From Pseudobacteriovorax sp. (GTDB lineage Bacteria; Bdellovibrionota_B; Oligoflexia; Oligoflexales; Oligoflexaceae): a stretch of 64,000 bases of DNA. How positions within the stretch are numbered: the stretch's first letter is position 1; every line of letters begins with the position of its first letter. Where the stretch lies: the NCBI GenBank assembly GCA_013215145.1, contig JABSRP010000021.1, forward strand, positions 62,001-126,000, given 5' to 3'. The notes beneath the pieces were generated by a model, which worked only from the letters and a program-made list of their open reading frames with translations, had not been told where the DNA came from and ran no database searches. A program made the position numbers and the translations under genes. Below, piece after piece: positions 48,778-58,112 of the stretch.

Positions 48778-50742
48778 ATGCCGATCTTGCGAAAATTTTA
48801 TGTGTTTGAGGCTTTAAAATCGAAAATACACATCGTAAGTCTTCCAGCTTTCCTGCTAGGATTATCGCTTATAGCTTTCTCGTTGATGAATACTTGGGAG
48901 ACTAGTTTACGGCCGTTATATGATCAAAACTATATTTCCGATTACATTGCTGGTATTTATAAGCCGTATGATATCCGAAGTGTAAGAGACTATAAATTCA
49001 AGGTTTCTAAAGAAGTCGGTTCAAGTACTCTATTGGCGGTGAACCCCTCAAAAAGTGGAAAGCATTTTTCTAGTATTGCGATTCAAATTGGTACCCATAT
49101 GAGGTCAAATGAGTGCCGTTTGAAGGTTGTTGTCAACGGCAACAACTCCTCCGCCTTTAGGTCTTGCTTAGATATTGTAGATAATCAATATTTTTCATTT
49201 CAGCTCGAAAGACCCATTTCAGCTGGAGAGCATAGTCTCAGAGTTATCTGGGAAGCTTCGCAACCGAACAAAAACTTTTTAGCAATATATGCAGCTCAAA
49301 AACAAGGAGAGCATTGGTTGTTGCCAATGACTGGTCAAGAGACCAAATCAGGTTTCGATGTTTTTACTCTGTTATATCGTTACGACTGGAAATTGAGTGT
49401 TTTTTATTCGATCGTTTTGGTCTTTTTCTTGCTAGGGTTGTCGGTAAAGAAAATGGTCTCGTCAATTATTATTGTGCTTTGCACTTTCTTTCTTGTTTTG
49501 ACGACCTTAATGCCTCCTTTTTTTGTTGGACATGATGAGACAGCTCATCTTGATGTGTTTTTTTCGACTATAAATGTGGATGTACCACAGAATCAGATTA
49601 TTTCTTTGATGAAAGAAGAAGATTTTTTTCGGTTGAATCAGGTTAAACCTCCAGATTCTGAGGATGCGTGTATACATTCTATTGTAGATGGCTCATGTGG
49701 AAGGAATAAACCTCAGTTAGAGTGGCTATATAATATTTATGCAAAAATAATTGGTATTTTTGGTGATATTAGTTCGCCAAAAGAAGTCTTAACGGGTGCG
49801 AGAGTCATTAATATTTGTGGCTTTGGACTTCTTTTTTTATTTATCGCCGTGTATTTTGGTAAATTAGTTCTTGCAAGTAGTTTGGTCTTAACCTGTTTAT
49901 TTGGTACGATCCTCGGACAGCTATCCACACTCACAAATGATATTCCACTTTATATTATTGGGATTCTATTGATGCTTTTTTTATACGACTGTATCAAAAG
50001 TCGCAAACGTTTGGTTCCTAACTTCGTTTTTGTCGGTTTACTCGTATCCTTAGGACTAAATCTTGATGTCAGTGGTTTTTTTGGGCTTGCTGTTGTGATT
50101 TTGCTGCCAATGATTTTTATTTTAGGTAAAAAGAACTCAATATTAGTTTCAAAGTATCAATTTTGTTTGTCATTACTGATTGGGTTTATTGCTTCAATTT
50201 TCCTTCTTCCTATTCTTATGGCTATGATTGGTGAAATCGAAACTAGCTTGAAAGCTATCTTACCAAATGCTGATATTGTAAAACAGATTTTTAGAAACTT
50301 GAGTCATAGGCAGACTTTTCAAGATTTGCTTTCAGCGACCTTCTTGTTTTTTAGATCGATATTTTCGAGTTTTGTTTGGGGGCATTCTTATTATCAACCT
50401 TGGTCTTACCTCTTGCTTGCTCTGCTATTTATAGTTATCTATAGAGAATCTAAGTCCCATTTTAGCAGAAATATGATGATTGTATGCTTATTAGCATTTA
50501 TAATGGGAATGAGCTTCATTCCTCTGATAAACTCGGCTCCGGGGTTGTCTGGATCAGTCGAATGGGAACCTTTTTTGAAACCAAGGTTTTTAGCTCCCTT
50601 TCTGCCTACCATGCTAATGGGTTTTTTTTATACCATCAGGCAAAACATCGACAACTCTAATATCTTAAGGTGTATCGGTTTCTTTTTGTTGAATGTGCTG
50701 TGCCTTGAGTTGCCGAGAATATACTTGGTAGATCGACTATGA
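48778..50742 (+). CDS. Multi-spanning membrane protein, DUF2142-like
   Basis: 654 residues: one N-terminal helix, an extracytoplasmic beta-rich segment (about 55-200), then ten or so membrane helices. The segment PPFFVGHDETAHLDVFFSTINVDV fits DUF2142, predicted GT-C-type transferases or polymerases (PPF-DE-H). Very AT-rich. Overlaps the next gene by four bases. Likely modifies or polymerises polysaccharide outside the inner membrane (inference). Confidence 0.65.
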   Translation: MPILRKFYVFEALKSKIHIVSLPAFLLGLSLIAFSLMNTWETSLRPLYDQNYISDYIAGIYKPYDIRSVRDYKFKVSKEVGSSTLLAVNPSKSGKHFSSIAIQIGTHMRSNECRLKVVVNGNNSSAFRSCLDIVDNQYFSFQLERPISAGEHSLRVIWEASQPNKNFLAIYAAQKQGEHWLLPMTGQETKSGFDVFTLLYRYDWKLSVFYSIVLVFFLLGLSVKKMVSSIIIVLCTFFLVLTTLMPPFFVGHDETAHLDVFFSTINVDVPQNQIISLMKEEDFFRLNQVKPPDSEDACIHSIVDGSCGRNKPQLEWLYNIYAKIIGIFGDISSPKEVLTGARVINICGFGLLFLFIAVYFGKLVLASSLVLTCLFGTILGQLSTLTNDIPLYIIGILLMLFLYDCIKSRKRLVPNFVFVGLLVSLGLNLDVSGFFGLAVVILLPMIFILGKKNSILVSKYQFCLSLLIGFIASIFLLPILMAMIGEIETSLKAILPNADIVKQIFRNLSHRQTFQDLLSATFLFFRSIFSSFVWGHSYYQPWSYLLLALLFIVIYRESKSHFSRNMMIVCLLAFIMGMSFIPLINSAPGLSGSVEWEPFLKPRFLAPFLPTMLMGFFYTIRQNIDNSNILRCIGFFLLNVLCLELPRIYLVDRL

Positions 50743-51965
50743 CAATAAATCAGCCTAAAATAACGGGCTACTCCTGCTTGTTTTTGGTTTTGCTATTGGC
50801 AGGTTCGTTTCTAGGAAATCTTTTTTATATTTTAGAGGTTTCAAAACCGAATAGTTATTCTCTTTTTTCATTTCCAGTATTCGTTACCTTTAGCTTAACT
50901 TTTTTCTTACTCAATCGAAAAATCCAATTTCCATCTTTCTATCGATTCGTTTCCGCTATTGTTCTCATCATTGGTAGTTTCAGTGTTATCAACTTCGTAA
51001 ACTTATCAGTAGTCATTTATTCAATGACGAAAGTTTACTTTATTTTTATGATTCTCTATTTATTAACTAAATTTTCTAAAACTCAAATAAACGAAATTCT
51101 GCGACTTTTTTGTAATTTTTACTATATTTCAATAGTCACCGCCCTAACCTTAATTTTTTTCGAGTATCTTGGAATGATCGATCTTCCTCCAAGGGCGATT
51201 GTCTACGATAATGGACATTACTTTCGTTTTGCTGGTCTTGGTTTCGAACTGGTAGATTTTGTATTCTCATCATTTGCTGTGCTAATTATCGAGTTTTCGC
51301 TAAGAAATCATGTTAAGAACAGATCGATCACCCTGAGATTGATCCCCGTCCTATGTATTTATTATGCCTATAGTAATGCGACCCCAATCTATCTTGCCGT
51401 AATTCTATTTGCAATTATTTCCTGCTTATTTGTCAGATCGAGTCTTTTTGTTTTGGTATCTGTAATTCTCTCATTCATATTTCTTTTTAATAGTGCTGAG
51501 ATTTCGCAGATGATAAATAGCGTTTTGCGTTATTTCCCTAGATCCGATTCTGGTTTGGTGCCAGGTAGTGCTTTATATAATCGAATTTATCCAAGCCTTT
51601 ATTATTTAGGTGTGTTGCGAGATAACCTTTTTGAACTTCCTCTGGGGTTTTCCGGTTCTTATAAGTCCTCCTTGAATGCAGGCGTGTTTTCTATTTTCAA
51701 CTTTACAGCTATACCGTTTGGTTTTCTGCAAATGTTAGGTGACGGTACTATATTAGCATTGTTGGCCTTTTTTTCTTCGATTGTTTATATTTTTCGCATC
51801 ATAAATGCTTCTTTCAAGTCTAGGGAGACGCTTTGCTATGCATGTATCCTTGGTTTATGTTTGGGTTATACGATCACACAAGGTAGTTACTTGAATTTTA
51901 CTGTGCTAGGTCTTTTTTTTATATCACTGGAGTTATTGCGTCGTGGAGTTGATGGTGAATTTTAA
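50739..51965 (+). CDS. Wzy/WaaL-like O-antigen polymerase or ligase
   Basis: A 408-residue protein of about eleven membrane helices and a larger periplasmic loop (about 270-320, LRYFPRSDSGLVPGSALYNRIYPSLYYLGVLRDNLFELPLGFSGSYKSSL) like Wzy or WaaL. The two families cannot be told apart by reading. Overlaps the previous gene as ATGA and the next by 14 to 23 bases. Confidence 0.7.
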   Translation: MTINQPKITGYSCLFLVLLLAGSFLGNLFYILEVSKPNSYSLFSFPVFVTFSLTFFLLNRKIQFPSFYRFVSAIVLIIGSFSVINFVNLSVVIYSMTKVYFIFMILYLLTKFSKTQINEILRLFCNFYYISIVTALTLIFFEYLGMIDLPPRAIVYDNGHYFRFAGLGFELVDFVFSSFAVLIIEFSLRNHVKNRSITLRLIPVLCIYYAYSNATPIYLAVILFAIISCLFVRSSLFVLVSVILSFIFLFNSAEISQMINSVLRYFPRSDSGLVPGSALYNRIYPSLYYLGVLRDNLFELPLGFSGSYKSSLNAGVFSIFNFTAIPFGFLQMLGDGTILALLAFFSSIVYIFRIINASFKSRETLCYACILGLCLGYTITQGSYLNFTVLGLFFISLELLRRGVDGEF

Positions 51966-52626
51966 GAAAAAAATTCTGATTTCCATACTTAGTTTGCCAT
52001 TCATATTTATAGTGGCCATGGCGCATAGTCAAATTAACTTTGATACAAGTAAATTCCATTATTTTAATACAAATCTAACTTATGCCATCGAAGGCTACAA
52101 CGATATGTTTGCCAGCGATCTAGCTCCTCAAGATGAAATTAAAAATTCTCTGATTAGCGAGTTTAAAACTGTTAGTGTTTCTAGGTCAGGAATGAATATC
52201 ATTATTTCTCTGTATTCCGATGAATTAATTAATGAGGCTGAGACTCTACCTATAATCGATAAAAAAGTATCTATTGCAGCTGAGCGATATTTTATGATGT
52301 TAGACAGTAAAAATAAGAGTATTCTATCGGAACTTGAAAGAGTCGAGAATTTGGGTTCTTTCGAGAGGGATTCAGCAGTTCTAAATTCTATTTATATCCT
52401 CAAAACAGAAAGACTAATAATTAACTTAAAAAGTAGCTATAGATTTTTAACTGGTGACGAAAAAGTGGTCCGATTGAATCACCGGTTCAATTTGAAGATT
52501 GATAATACTCCAAAACAGCCAGTTATAAAATATATGCTGTTTTACGGGTTTATATTCTTCCTTTTCGTCGCGTTCTATCATGATCTAAAATCACTAATTT
52601 CAATTTGGAGAAGTAGGTCGCAATGA
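51952..52626 (+). CDS. Wzz-like membrane protein (candidate chain-length regulator)
   Basis: Two membrane helices flank a periplasmic domain: one at about residues 7-26, one at about 195-213, the latter preceded by TPKQPVIKYML, reminiscent of the proline-rich motif before the second helix of Wzz. This topology is that of chain-length determinants, and the gene follows a Wzy/WaaL-like gene. Start ATG at 51952 (GTG at 51955 and GTG at 51943 are alternatives). Overlaps the next gene as ATGA. Confidence 0.6.
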   Translation: MVNFKKKILISILSLPFIFIVAMAHSQINFDTSKFHYFNTNLTYAIEGYNDMFASDLAPQDEIKNSLISEFKTVSVSRSGMNIIISLYSDELINEAETLPIIDKKVSIAAERYFMMLDSKNKSILSELERVENLGSFERDSAVLNSIYILKTERLIINLKSSYRFLTGDEKVVRLNHRFNLKIDNTPKQPVIKYMLFYGFIFFLFVAFYHDLKSLISIWRSRSQ

Positions 52627-53306
52627 GCTTTAATCGATGGTCCGACACCTATGAATCGGAAATAAAGAAATCAGCGCCGTTGCCTATCGGAGATTATTCT
52701 AAATTCGTAGTCTATAAGGCTGAAAAAATTTGCGAGATTATCGAAAAAAATTTGCTCTCTAATGAAAGAGTCAAAATTTTGGACTGGGGTTGTGGTAATG
52801 GAGTTCTAGATAAAATGCTCCAGGACAGAGGATTTCAAGTTGCGGGTATTGATGTTTCCCCAAAAATGATTGATCTTGCGAAGCGTTTAAATCCAGGATC
52901 AGAATTTCAAATTTTTGATGGTGTGTCTTTGCCAATAGACATGGAGTCTGTGGATGTTTGTATATGCGTTTGTACTCTTCAGCACATAGCAAAGCCTAAC
53001 CGCAAGCAAGTTTTTCGAGAGATGTTTAAATCTATCAAGAGGGGAGGAATCTTGATCATATACGAACATAATCGATGGAACCCCTTGACTAGAGCAACAG
53101 TTTGGAGATGTCCCTTTGAAAACATTCAGTATGTTTCTGTTCGTGAATTAAAAAAAATCGTTCTTGATCAACCGTATAAAACTGAATTTAGTATTAAATA
53201 CCATTTGAGTATTCCTCGGCAAGGGCAAGTTATAAATTCCTTGGATAGGCTATTTGAAAATTTTCCATTAGGTGTCCAATATACGGCAATCATCAAAAAA
53301 CTATAG
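52623..53306 (+). CDS. SAM-dependent class I methyltransferase
   Basis: 227 residues with motif I VKILDWGCGNGVLDKML, motif II GIDVSPKMIDLAKRLN and the later DVCICVCTLQHIAKPNRKQVFREMFKSIKRGGILIIYEH. It probably methylates a sugar or terminal residue of the polysaccharide, which could be the mark read by the Wzt C-terminal domain (inference). Overlaps the previous gene by four bases and the convergent aminotransferase by six. Confidence 0.85.
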   Translation: MSFNRWSDTYESEIKKSAPLPIGDYSKFVVYKAEKICEIIEKNLLSNERVKILDWGCGNGVLDKMLQDRGFQVAGIDVSPKMIDLAKRLNPGSEFQIFDGVSLPIDMESVDVCICVCTLQHIAKPNRKQVFREMFKSIKRGGILIIYEHNRWNPLTRATVWRCPFENIQYVSVRELKKIVLDQPYKTEFSIKYHLSIPRQGQVINSLDRLFENFPLGVQYTAIIKKL

Positions 53307-54407
53307 CTCTTTGATCACTTTTGCGATGTGTTCTACTACCTTATGCATATCCTTACTTTTTAATGAAGGATACATTGGCAATGAAAATATTTCCTTGCTT
53401 GCCTTTTCAGTTTCGATTAATGGCTGATCCTGGCTATAGGTCTTGTATGGAGGCATGGTGTGAATTGGCCATGGATAGCTTACATTTAAGTTTATATCAA
53501 ATTCTCTTAGCTTTTCGATGATTCTATCGCGTTGTTTATGCCTAACTACATAAAGGTAATATGCGTGGGAGTTATGCGCTTCAATTATTGGGGTTTGTAG
53601 AGATTCGATAGAGCTTAGCTGCTGATCATAAAAATGGGCAATTTGTTTGCGCTTCTCTAAATAGTTATCTAATTTTTTAAGCTTAAATCTCAAAATTTCT
53701 GCTTGAACTTCATCTAGTCTCGAATTAAAGCCTTGCGTTTCCGCGAAGTATCGACCTTTCATGCCGTAAAATTTAAGTTGTCGGATCACGCTTTCAATTT
53801 TTGGATCATTGCAGGTTATCATTCCCCCATCACCATAAGCTCCTAGGATTTTCGTCGGATAAAAAGAAAACGAACCGACGTCACCTAAACCACCTGCCTT
53901 ACGTCCTTTATACAAAGCTCCATGTGCCTGTGCACAATCCTCTAGAATTTTTATATCATGAGACTTTGCTATTTCAGTCAACAAATCCATGTCCACACAC
54001 TGACCATAAAGATGAACCGGTACAATACATTTAGTTTTTGGTCTAATAGCCTCCTCAAGTTTTTCTAAACTCATTAGGAATGTATTTGGATCTATATCAA
54101 CGAACCTTGGAATACATCCAGCGTTTACGATTGCACATACAGTGGGTACAGCAGTATTAGAAACGGTAATCACTTCGTCGCCAGGATTTAAGCCAAGAGC
54201 CAATAGGGAAAGAGTTATAGAATTAGTACCATTATCAACACCGATTCCGAATTGGGTCTCACAATAAGTTGAAAACTCTTTTTCAAAAGCTGCTGAACTT
54301 GGCCCAAACATTAGCCTTCCCGAACCAGCAACTTTTTCAAACGCTTTAAGAATATCTGTTTTTTCTTCCTCGTACTCGTCTAGATAAGCCCAAACTCCAA
54401 TCGTCAT
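53301..54407 (-). CDS. DegT/DnrJ/EryC1 sugar aminotransferase
   Basis: PLP-dependent keto-sugar transaminase of the 368-residue FdtB/DesV type. PLP lysine K186 in SFSFYPTKILGAYGDGG and DCAQAHGA match sugar aminotransferases acting at C3 or C4. Directly adjacent to the Gfo/Idh gene (TAA then ATG with no gap). Last gene of the six-gene minus-strand operon. Confidence 0.9.
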   Translation of the reverse strand: MTIGVWAYLDEYEEEKTDILKAFEKVAGSGRLMFGPSSAAFEKEFSTYCETQFGIGVDNGTNSITLSLLALGLNPGDEVITVSNTAVPTVCAIVNAGCIPRFVDIDPNTFLMSLEKLEEAIRPKTKCIVPVHLYGQCVDMDLLTEIAKSHDIKILEDCAQAHGALYKGRKAGGLGDVGSFSFYPTKILGAYGDGGMITCNDPKIESVIRQLKFYGMKGRYFAETQGFNSRLDEVQAEILRFKLKKLDNYLEKRKQIAHFYDQQLSSIESLQTPIIEAHNSHAYYLYVVRHKQRDRIIEKLREFDINLNVSYPWPIHTMPPYKTYSQDQPLIETEKASKEIFSLPMYPSLKSKDMHKVVEHIAKVIKEL

Positions 54408-55358
54408 TTATATTTCCTTTTTGATTAGCTGGTTCTTCAATTTATCAAGACCTTCTGCATCATATAAAATGTTTTGATAAGAACTCTGAAAGTCTTTTTT
54501 TTCTATTGAGTCTAGAAAGCTTGATAAAAACCTTTGGAAAGAGCAGCTAGGATTTATTTTTTTAGAAATCCGGTGACCGTTCGCTTGCCCAGAGATCTCT
54601 AATTGTAGGTTTTTAGTTGCGGAAAAAATTCTATTACTTTCTAAGTAGACTTCTTTATTCGTTAGAGAAATAAAGTTTCGATACTGATAATCAAAGCCAA
54701 ACTCTCCGGTTATACAAGATCCATCTTGGAAGAGAGAAGTGAAGTTAAACGAATAGATTAGGTCATTTTTGATTATCTGAAAGCCATTTAGTTCATAAAT
54801 TTGTTTTGGATAAAAAAATCGTCCTGGTGAAATCGCATAGGCGGCTAAATCAAATATAGCCCCACCACCCATTTCTGGGTTTAGTCTGAAGTTTCCTTCT
54901 TTAAATATAGGAAATTGAAACGAGAGATGGATTTTACTTGGGTTAGACTTATATTCCTCGAAAGTTCTCTGTATTTCATAAAAAACATCGTGAAATAAGA
55001 AAATATTAGCCTCACCAAGTCCTAGTCTTTTTTTCTCTGCTTGCTCGATAAGTGCTTTAGTATTTTCTAATGATAAGGTCGCTGGTTTATCTAGTATAAC
55101 ATGTAACCCTTTTTCTAAGGCAGATAGAGCTAACGGAAAGTGTAAATCATTGCTTGTGGTAATGTAACAAATTGAAGCTGCACTTTCATTGATAGCTTTT
55201 TTGTAGTCGGAGAATACCTTACCTATTTTTTTCTCCTCAAGAAACAGCCTTTTCTTTGAGACAGAAGCGACGTCAAATTCATGGAATCCACAAGCATTGA
55301 AAGCATCATACGCTTTTTTTTGAAAGAAATTGGAATTTCCCAATACCAAGAGTTTCAT
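54408..55358 (-). CDS. Gfo/Idh/MocA-family oxidoreductase (candidate 3-ketoreductase)
   Basis: 316-residue NAD(P)-binding protein (KLLVLGNSNFFQKKAYDAF N-terminus; CYITTSNDLHFPLALSALEKGLHVILDKPATLSLENTKALIEQAE; GGGAIFDLAAY). The first glycine-rich loop GxGxxx is degenerate (GNSNFF). In antibiotic deoxysugar pathways this family reduces the C3 keto group after 2,3-dehydration (UrdT/OleW-type). Eleven bp after the 2,3-dehydratase, which supports that role here. Confidence 0.8.
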   Translation of the reverse strand: MKLLVLGNSNFFQKKAYDAFNACGFHEFDVASVSKKRLFLEEKKIGKVFSDYKKAINESAASICYITTSNDLHFPLALSALEKGLHVILDKPATLSLENTKALIEQAEKKRLGLGEANIFLFHDVFYEIQRTFEEYKSNPSKIHLSFQFPIFKEGNFRLNPEMGGGAIFDLAAYAISPGRFFYPKQIYELNGFQIIKNDLIYSFNFTSLFQDGSCITGEFGFDYQYRNFISLTNKEVYLESNRIFSATKNLQLEISGQANGHRISKKINPSCSFQRFLSSFLDSIEKKDFQSSYQNILYDAEGLDKLKNQLIKKEI

Positions 55359-55369
55359 TTTTTGACCTA

Positions 55370-56707
55370 CTAAGGATAAATGGCTAATAGATTCCTGATT
55401 TCAATGTTTAATAATCCAGCTACCAAGGCCTCATCGAGTTCTTTTCTATTCATCCATCGAAATTTATCTGAAGATAAATCAGGTATCTCGTTGTTAGCCT
55501 CAATGATTAGGTAGTTACTAATAAAATTTAAAAACCTCCCACCTTCCTCTGATTGAAAGCTCGAGTGAGTAATTCTCGAATTGCTCGCAGAAAGTTTCAA
55601 CTCCTCTACAATCTCCCATTGATAATACTCAGATGTGTTTTCCTTAGTCTCTGATTGGAACGTGGGTCCGATCGCGATATAATTTTCTATTCCTGGTTCG
55701 GCATAAAGACGAACAAGGAAATGAAGGGAGTTCGTCTTTTTTTTGACAATGAGTCCAATAACACCACAATTATGGTGTTCTAGAATAGGTTGGTCCCAGT
55801 ATTTTACTTCTCTTGATTCTATCTTAACTGCTATGGGGGTGACGCTGAATTCTGCTCTATTTATATGCCTGAATGACTGATCGCTAAGCTTCCAATCTTT
55901 GCAATCACTGAGTGCAATTTTTTGAACCTGATATTCAATACTTTTCCTGTAGCTATCTATCCAATCTTCGGTAGTTGAAGTGTTTGACTCATTTTCAGAA
56001 TTATTACTTATTGAAGCTGCAAAGCAAGCAAATACCGTTCTAGAGTCCATATTTACGACTAAATCGGATTTCATGAGTTGCTTAAGCGCATCATAGGATA
56101 CCCACCGAAAATTTTCTTGGTCTTCTAACTTATTATCGACCCAAACAACAATATTTCGATTTTTTTTTCGAAAAAATTTTTTACCTTGTTCACTTTGCAG
56201 TGTGTCTACCTGAATCTTATCGATTGTTGCGCTAGTAAAGTAATCGAGATAAGGTGGGATAGTCCCTCCGTGAACCTGCGTGTAATTGCTTTTTGTTGCT
56301 TGAACTGTAGGGGAAATTTGGGCTAGCTTTGGATTTCCTGGCTCTACCTTAGCTTGTACTAGGAAATATATCTTGTCACCGACTCGTTTGGCTAAGTATC
56401 CCAGGATACCTACTTCAGGTTGATTAATAATGGGCTGGTCCCAAGTTAATTTTTGATTTCCAATTTTGGAACTAACTCTTACCGCCTCTATCGAGAAAAA
56501 TTTTCCAGATTCGTGCTTTATGTCGCTCTCATCATCAGCTAAATTCCATTGCCTTAGCTCTGGAAAAGTTGTCTTTTCAATTTTTATTTCAATATTCTGT
56601 TCGCATTTTTTTAACCAGTTTAATGTTTCGCTAACCTCTTCTCCTGTTTCAGGGTAGTGGGGTAAAGTTTTTACGGTCTCTTTAAATCTATGTTCAAGCT
56701 CTCTCAT
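55370..56707 (-). CDS. NDP-hexose 2,3-dehydratase family protein (EvaA-like)
   Basis: Removes water from C2-C3 of dTDP-4-keto-6-deoxyhexose, making 2-deoxysugars in antibiotic biosynthesis. The 445-residue chain has the two tandem homologous halves of the family (each with a W.QPII/WDQPI-type core: TWDQPIINQPEVGILGYLAKRV near 105-130 and KYWDQPILEHHNCGVIGLIVKK near 300-325), VQAKVEPGNPKLAQISPTVQATKSNY and VRLYAEPGIENYIAIGPTFQSE. The ATG overlaps the ketoisomerase stop as ATGA. An unusual gene for a polysaccharide locus. Confidence 0.85.
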   Translation of the reverse strand: MRELEHRFKETVKTLPHYPETGEEVSETLNWLKKCEQNIEIKIEKTTFPELRQWNLADDESDIKHESGKFFSIEAVRVSSKIGNQKLTWDQPIINQPEVGILGYLAKRVGDKIYFLVQAKVEPGNPKLAQISPTVQATKSNYTQVHGGTIPPYLDYFTSATIDKIQVDTLQSEQGKKFFRKKNRNIVVWVDNKLEDQENFRWVSYDALKQLMKSDLVVNMDSRTVFACFAASISNNSENESNTSTTEDWIDSYRKSIEYQVQKIALSDCKDWKLSDQSFRHINRAEFSVTPIAVKIESREVKYWDQPILEHHNCGVIGLIVKKKTNSLHFLVRLYAEPGIENYIAIGPTFQSETKENTSEYYQWEIVEELKLSASNSRITHSSFQSEEGGRFLNFISNYLIIEANNEIPDLSSDKFRWMNRKELDEALVAGLLNIEIRNLLAIYP

Positions 56708-57120
56708 TTCCCCTCGAATCTCCGTATATACTCTAAATAGTCCGACTTCGTACGTAGAGACTTGGCAATATCGTAATTAGTGCTGGCAATCACAAGTGCT
56801 ACCGCATCTACAGTAAAATTCTTCATAGAGGTAAACACAAGAGGGGGCATGTAAAGTCCTCTCTTGGGATCGTCAAGTTTAAATGTCTTTATGTTGTTCT
56901 CGTCTTCAAAAGAAATGTCAAACGATCCATTGACCGCAGTAATAACCTGATGGGTATCGATATGGGCATGTCCACCGCGATCTGACGTTATCCCATGCAT
57001 ATAAAAAATTCTATTAATCTCGAAGGGAATTTGCTCATATTTTTCTATTGCTGTTAATGTGCCTCTAGAGTCTTCAATTGATGGGAACTCTATCCATTTG
57101 ATTTCGTCTAATAGCGACAT
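56704..57120 (-). CDS. dTDP-4-keto-6-deoxyhexose 3,4-ketoisomerase (FdtA/QdtA-like cupin)
   Basis: Isomerises dTDP-4-keto-6-deoxyglucose to the 3-keto sugar for C3 amination. ATG at 57120 with GAGGA eight bases upstream gives 138 residues; the GTG at 57135 is less likely. The family pattern RGTLTAIEKYEQIPFEINRIFYMHG and active-site HAH in RGGHAHIDTHQ are present. Overlaps the preceding glycosyltransferase by 47 bases and the dehydratase by four. Confidence 0.85.
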   Translation of the reverse strand: MSLLDEIKWIEFPSIEDSRGTLTAIEKYEQIPFEINRIFYMHGITSDRGGHAHIDTHQVITAVNGSFDISFEDENNIKTFKLDDPKRGLYMPPLVFTSMKNFTVDAVALVIASTNYDIAKSLRTKSDYLEYIRRFEGK

Positions 57121-58108
57121 TTTTATTTTCCTCACTTGTATGAGACTCTAGGCTACTCGAGTCGCCAGAATCAATATAGCGGATTACATACTGTGGTGTA
57201 CCAGATTGATCTAAAAACAAACGACCTAAATATTCCCCAATTACCCCAGTCAGAATTAGCTGCATGCCGGCAAAAAAAGAAATGCTCACTAAGACTGACG
57301 GAATTCCTATAGGATAATCGGCATTTAGAAGCTTTTCTACAATTACAATCGCGAGCAGCGCCAAACTTAAGAGGGAGGTGATGAGACCTGCTATGATCAT
57401 TAGGCGTAGCGGTGCGATGGAAAAGTTGAGAAACATGTTGAACCAGAGCTTTATCAATTTAGTTAGGGTATAACCTGACTGACCATCTTTTCGTTCCTCA
57501 TGTCCTACCGAGATTTGATCAATGCGATTGGTTGATCTAAATATCAATCCATCGATATATGGGAATGAGCCTTTATATTTTTTTATTTCGTCGACCATAA
57601 ATCGATTCATGACCTTAAAACTGGAGAGGTATAATCCCTTCGGCTTTTTGAGCATGTAGCTCGCGATCCAACTGTTAAACTGGCTACCTAGATTTCTAAA
57701 ATTTGAGTGCTTTTTGCTGCTAAAGTAACCGTAGACAACATCAAGATCATCTTCAACTAATTTATCCAGCATTGGTAGAATTTCTTTTGGTGGGTTTTGT
57801 CCGTCGTCATCCAGGACGGCTATATAGTCACCTGTAGCAGTATTGAGGCCAGCTAGAACTGCATTGTGTTCGCTAAAGTTTCTTGCCAAATGAACGTATC
57901 TGACCTTCATTGGGTTGGCTTTTACTAATGATTTGCAAATGAATTCACTGTTGTCCTTAGAACCATCGTTTACCAGTATGATTTCGATATTAACAGGAAA
58001 GTTTGCTAGTATATCACTTACTACCTCGCGAATGGTTTTGGATCCGTTATAGACTGGAATAACAAACGAGAGTTTTTGTTTGGGTTTTAGATAGTCTTTC
58101 GCAGTCAT
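57074..58108 (-). CDS. GtrB/ArnC-type polyprenyl-phosphate glycosyltransferase
   Basis: GT2 that loads a sugar onto undecaprenyl phosphate for use on the periplasmic side. The 344-residue protein has FVIPVYNGSKTIREVV, VNDGSKDNS, RNFSEHNAVLAGLNTATGDYIAVLDDDGQNPP and two C-terminal membrane helices (about 235-255 and 270-292), the ArnC/GtrB layout. Located between a multi-spanning membrane protein and a sugar pathway; no GtrA flippase gene is present. Confidence 0.85.
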   Translation of the reverse strand: MTAKDYLKPKQKLSFVIPVYNGSKTIREVVSDILANFPVNIEIILVNDGSKDNSEFICKSLVKANPMKVRYVHLARNFSEHNAVLAGLNTATGDYIAVLDDDGQNPPKEILPMLDKLVEDDLDVVYGYFSSKKHSNFRNLGSQFNSWIASYMLKKPKGLYLSSFKVMNRFMVDEIKKYKGSFPYIDGLIFRSTNRIDQISVGHEERKDGQSGYTLTKLIKLWFNMFLNFSIAPLRLMIIAGLITSLLSLALLAIVIVEKLLNADYPIGIPSVLVSISFFAGMQLILTGVIGEYLGRLFLDQSGTPQYVIRYIDSGDSSSLESHTSEENKNVAIRRNQMDRVPIN

Positions 58109-58112
58109 TTAT

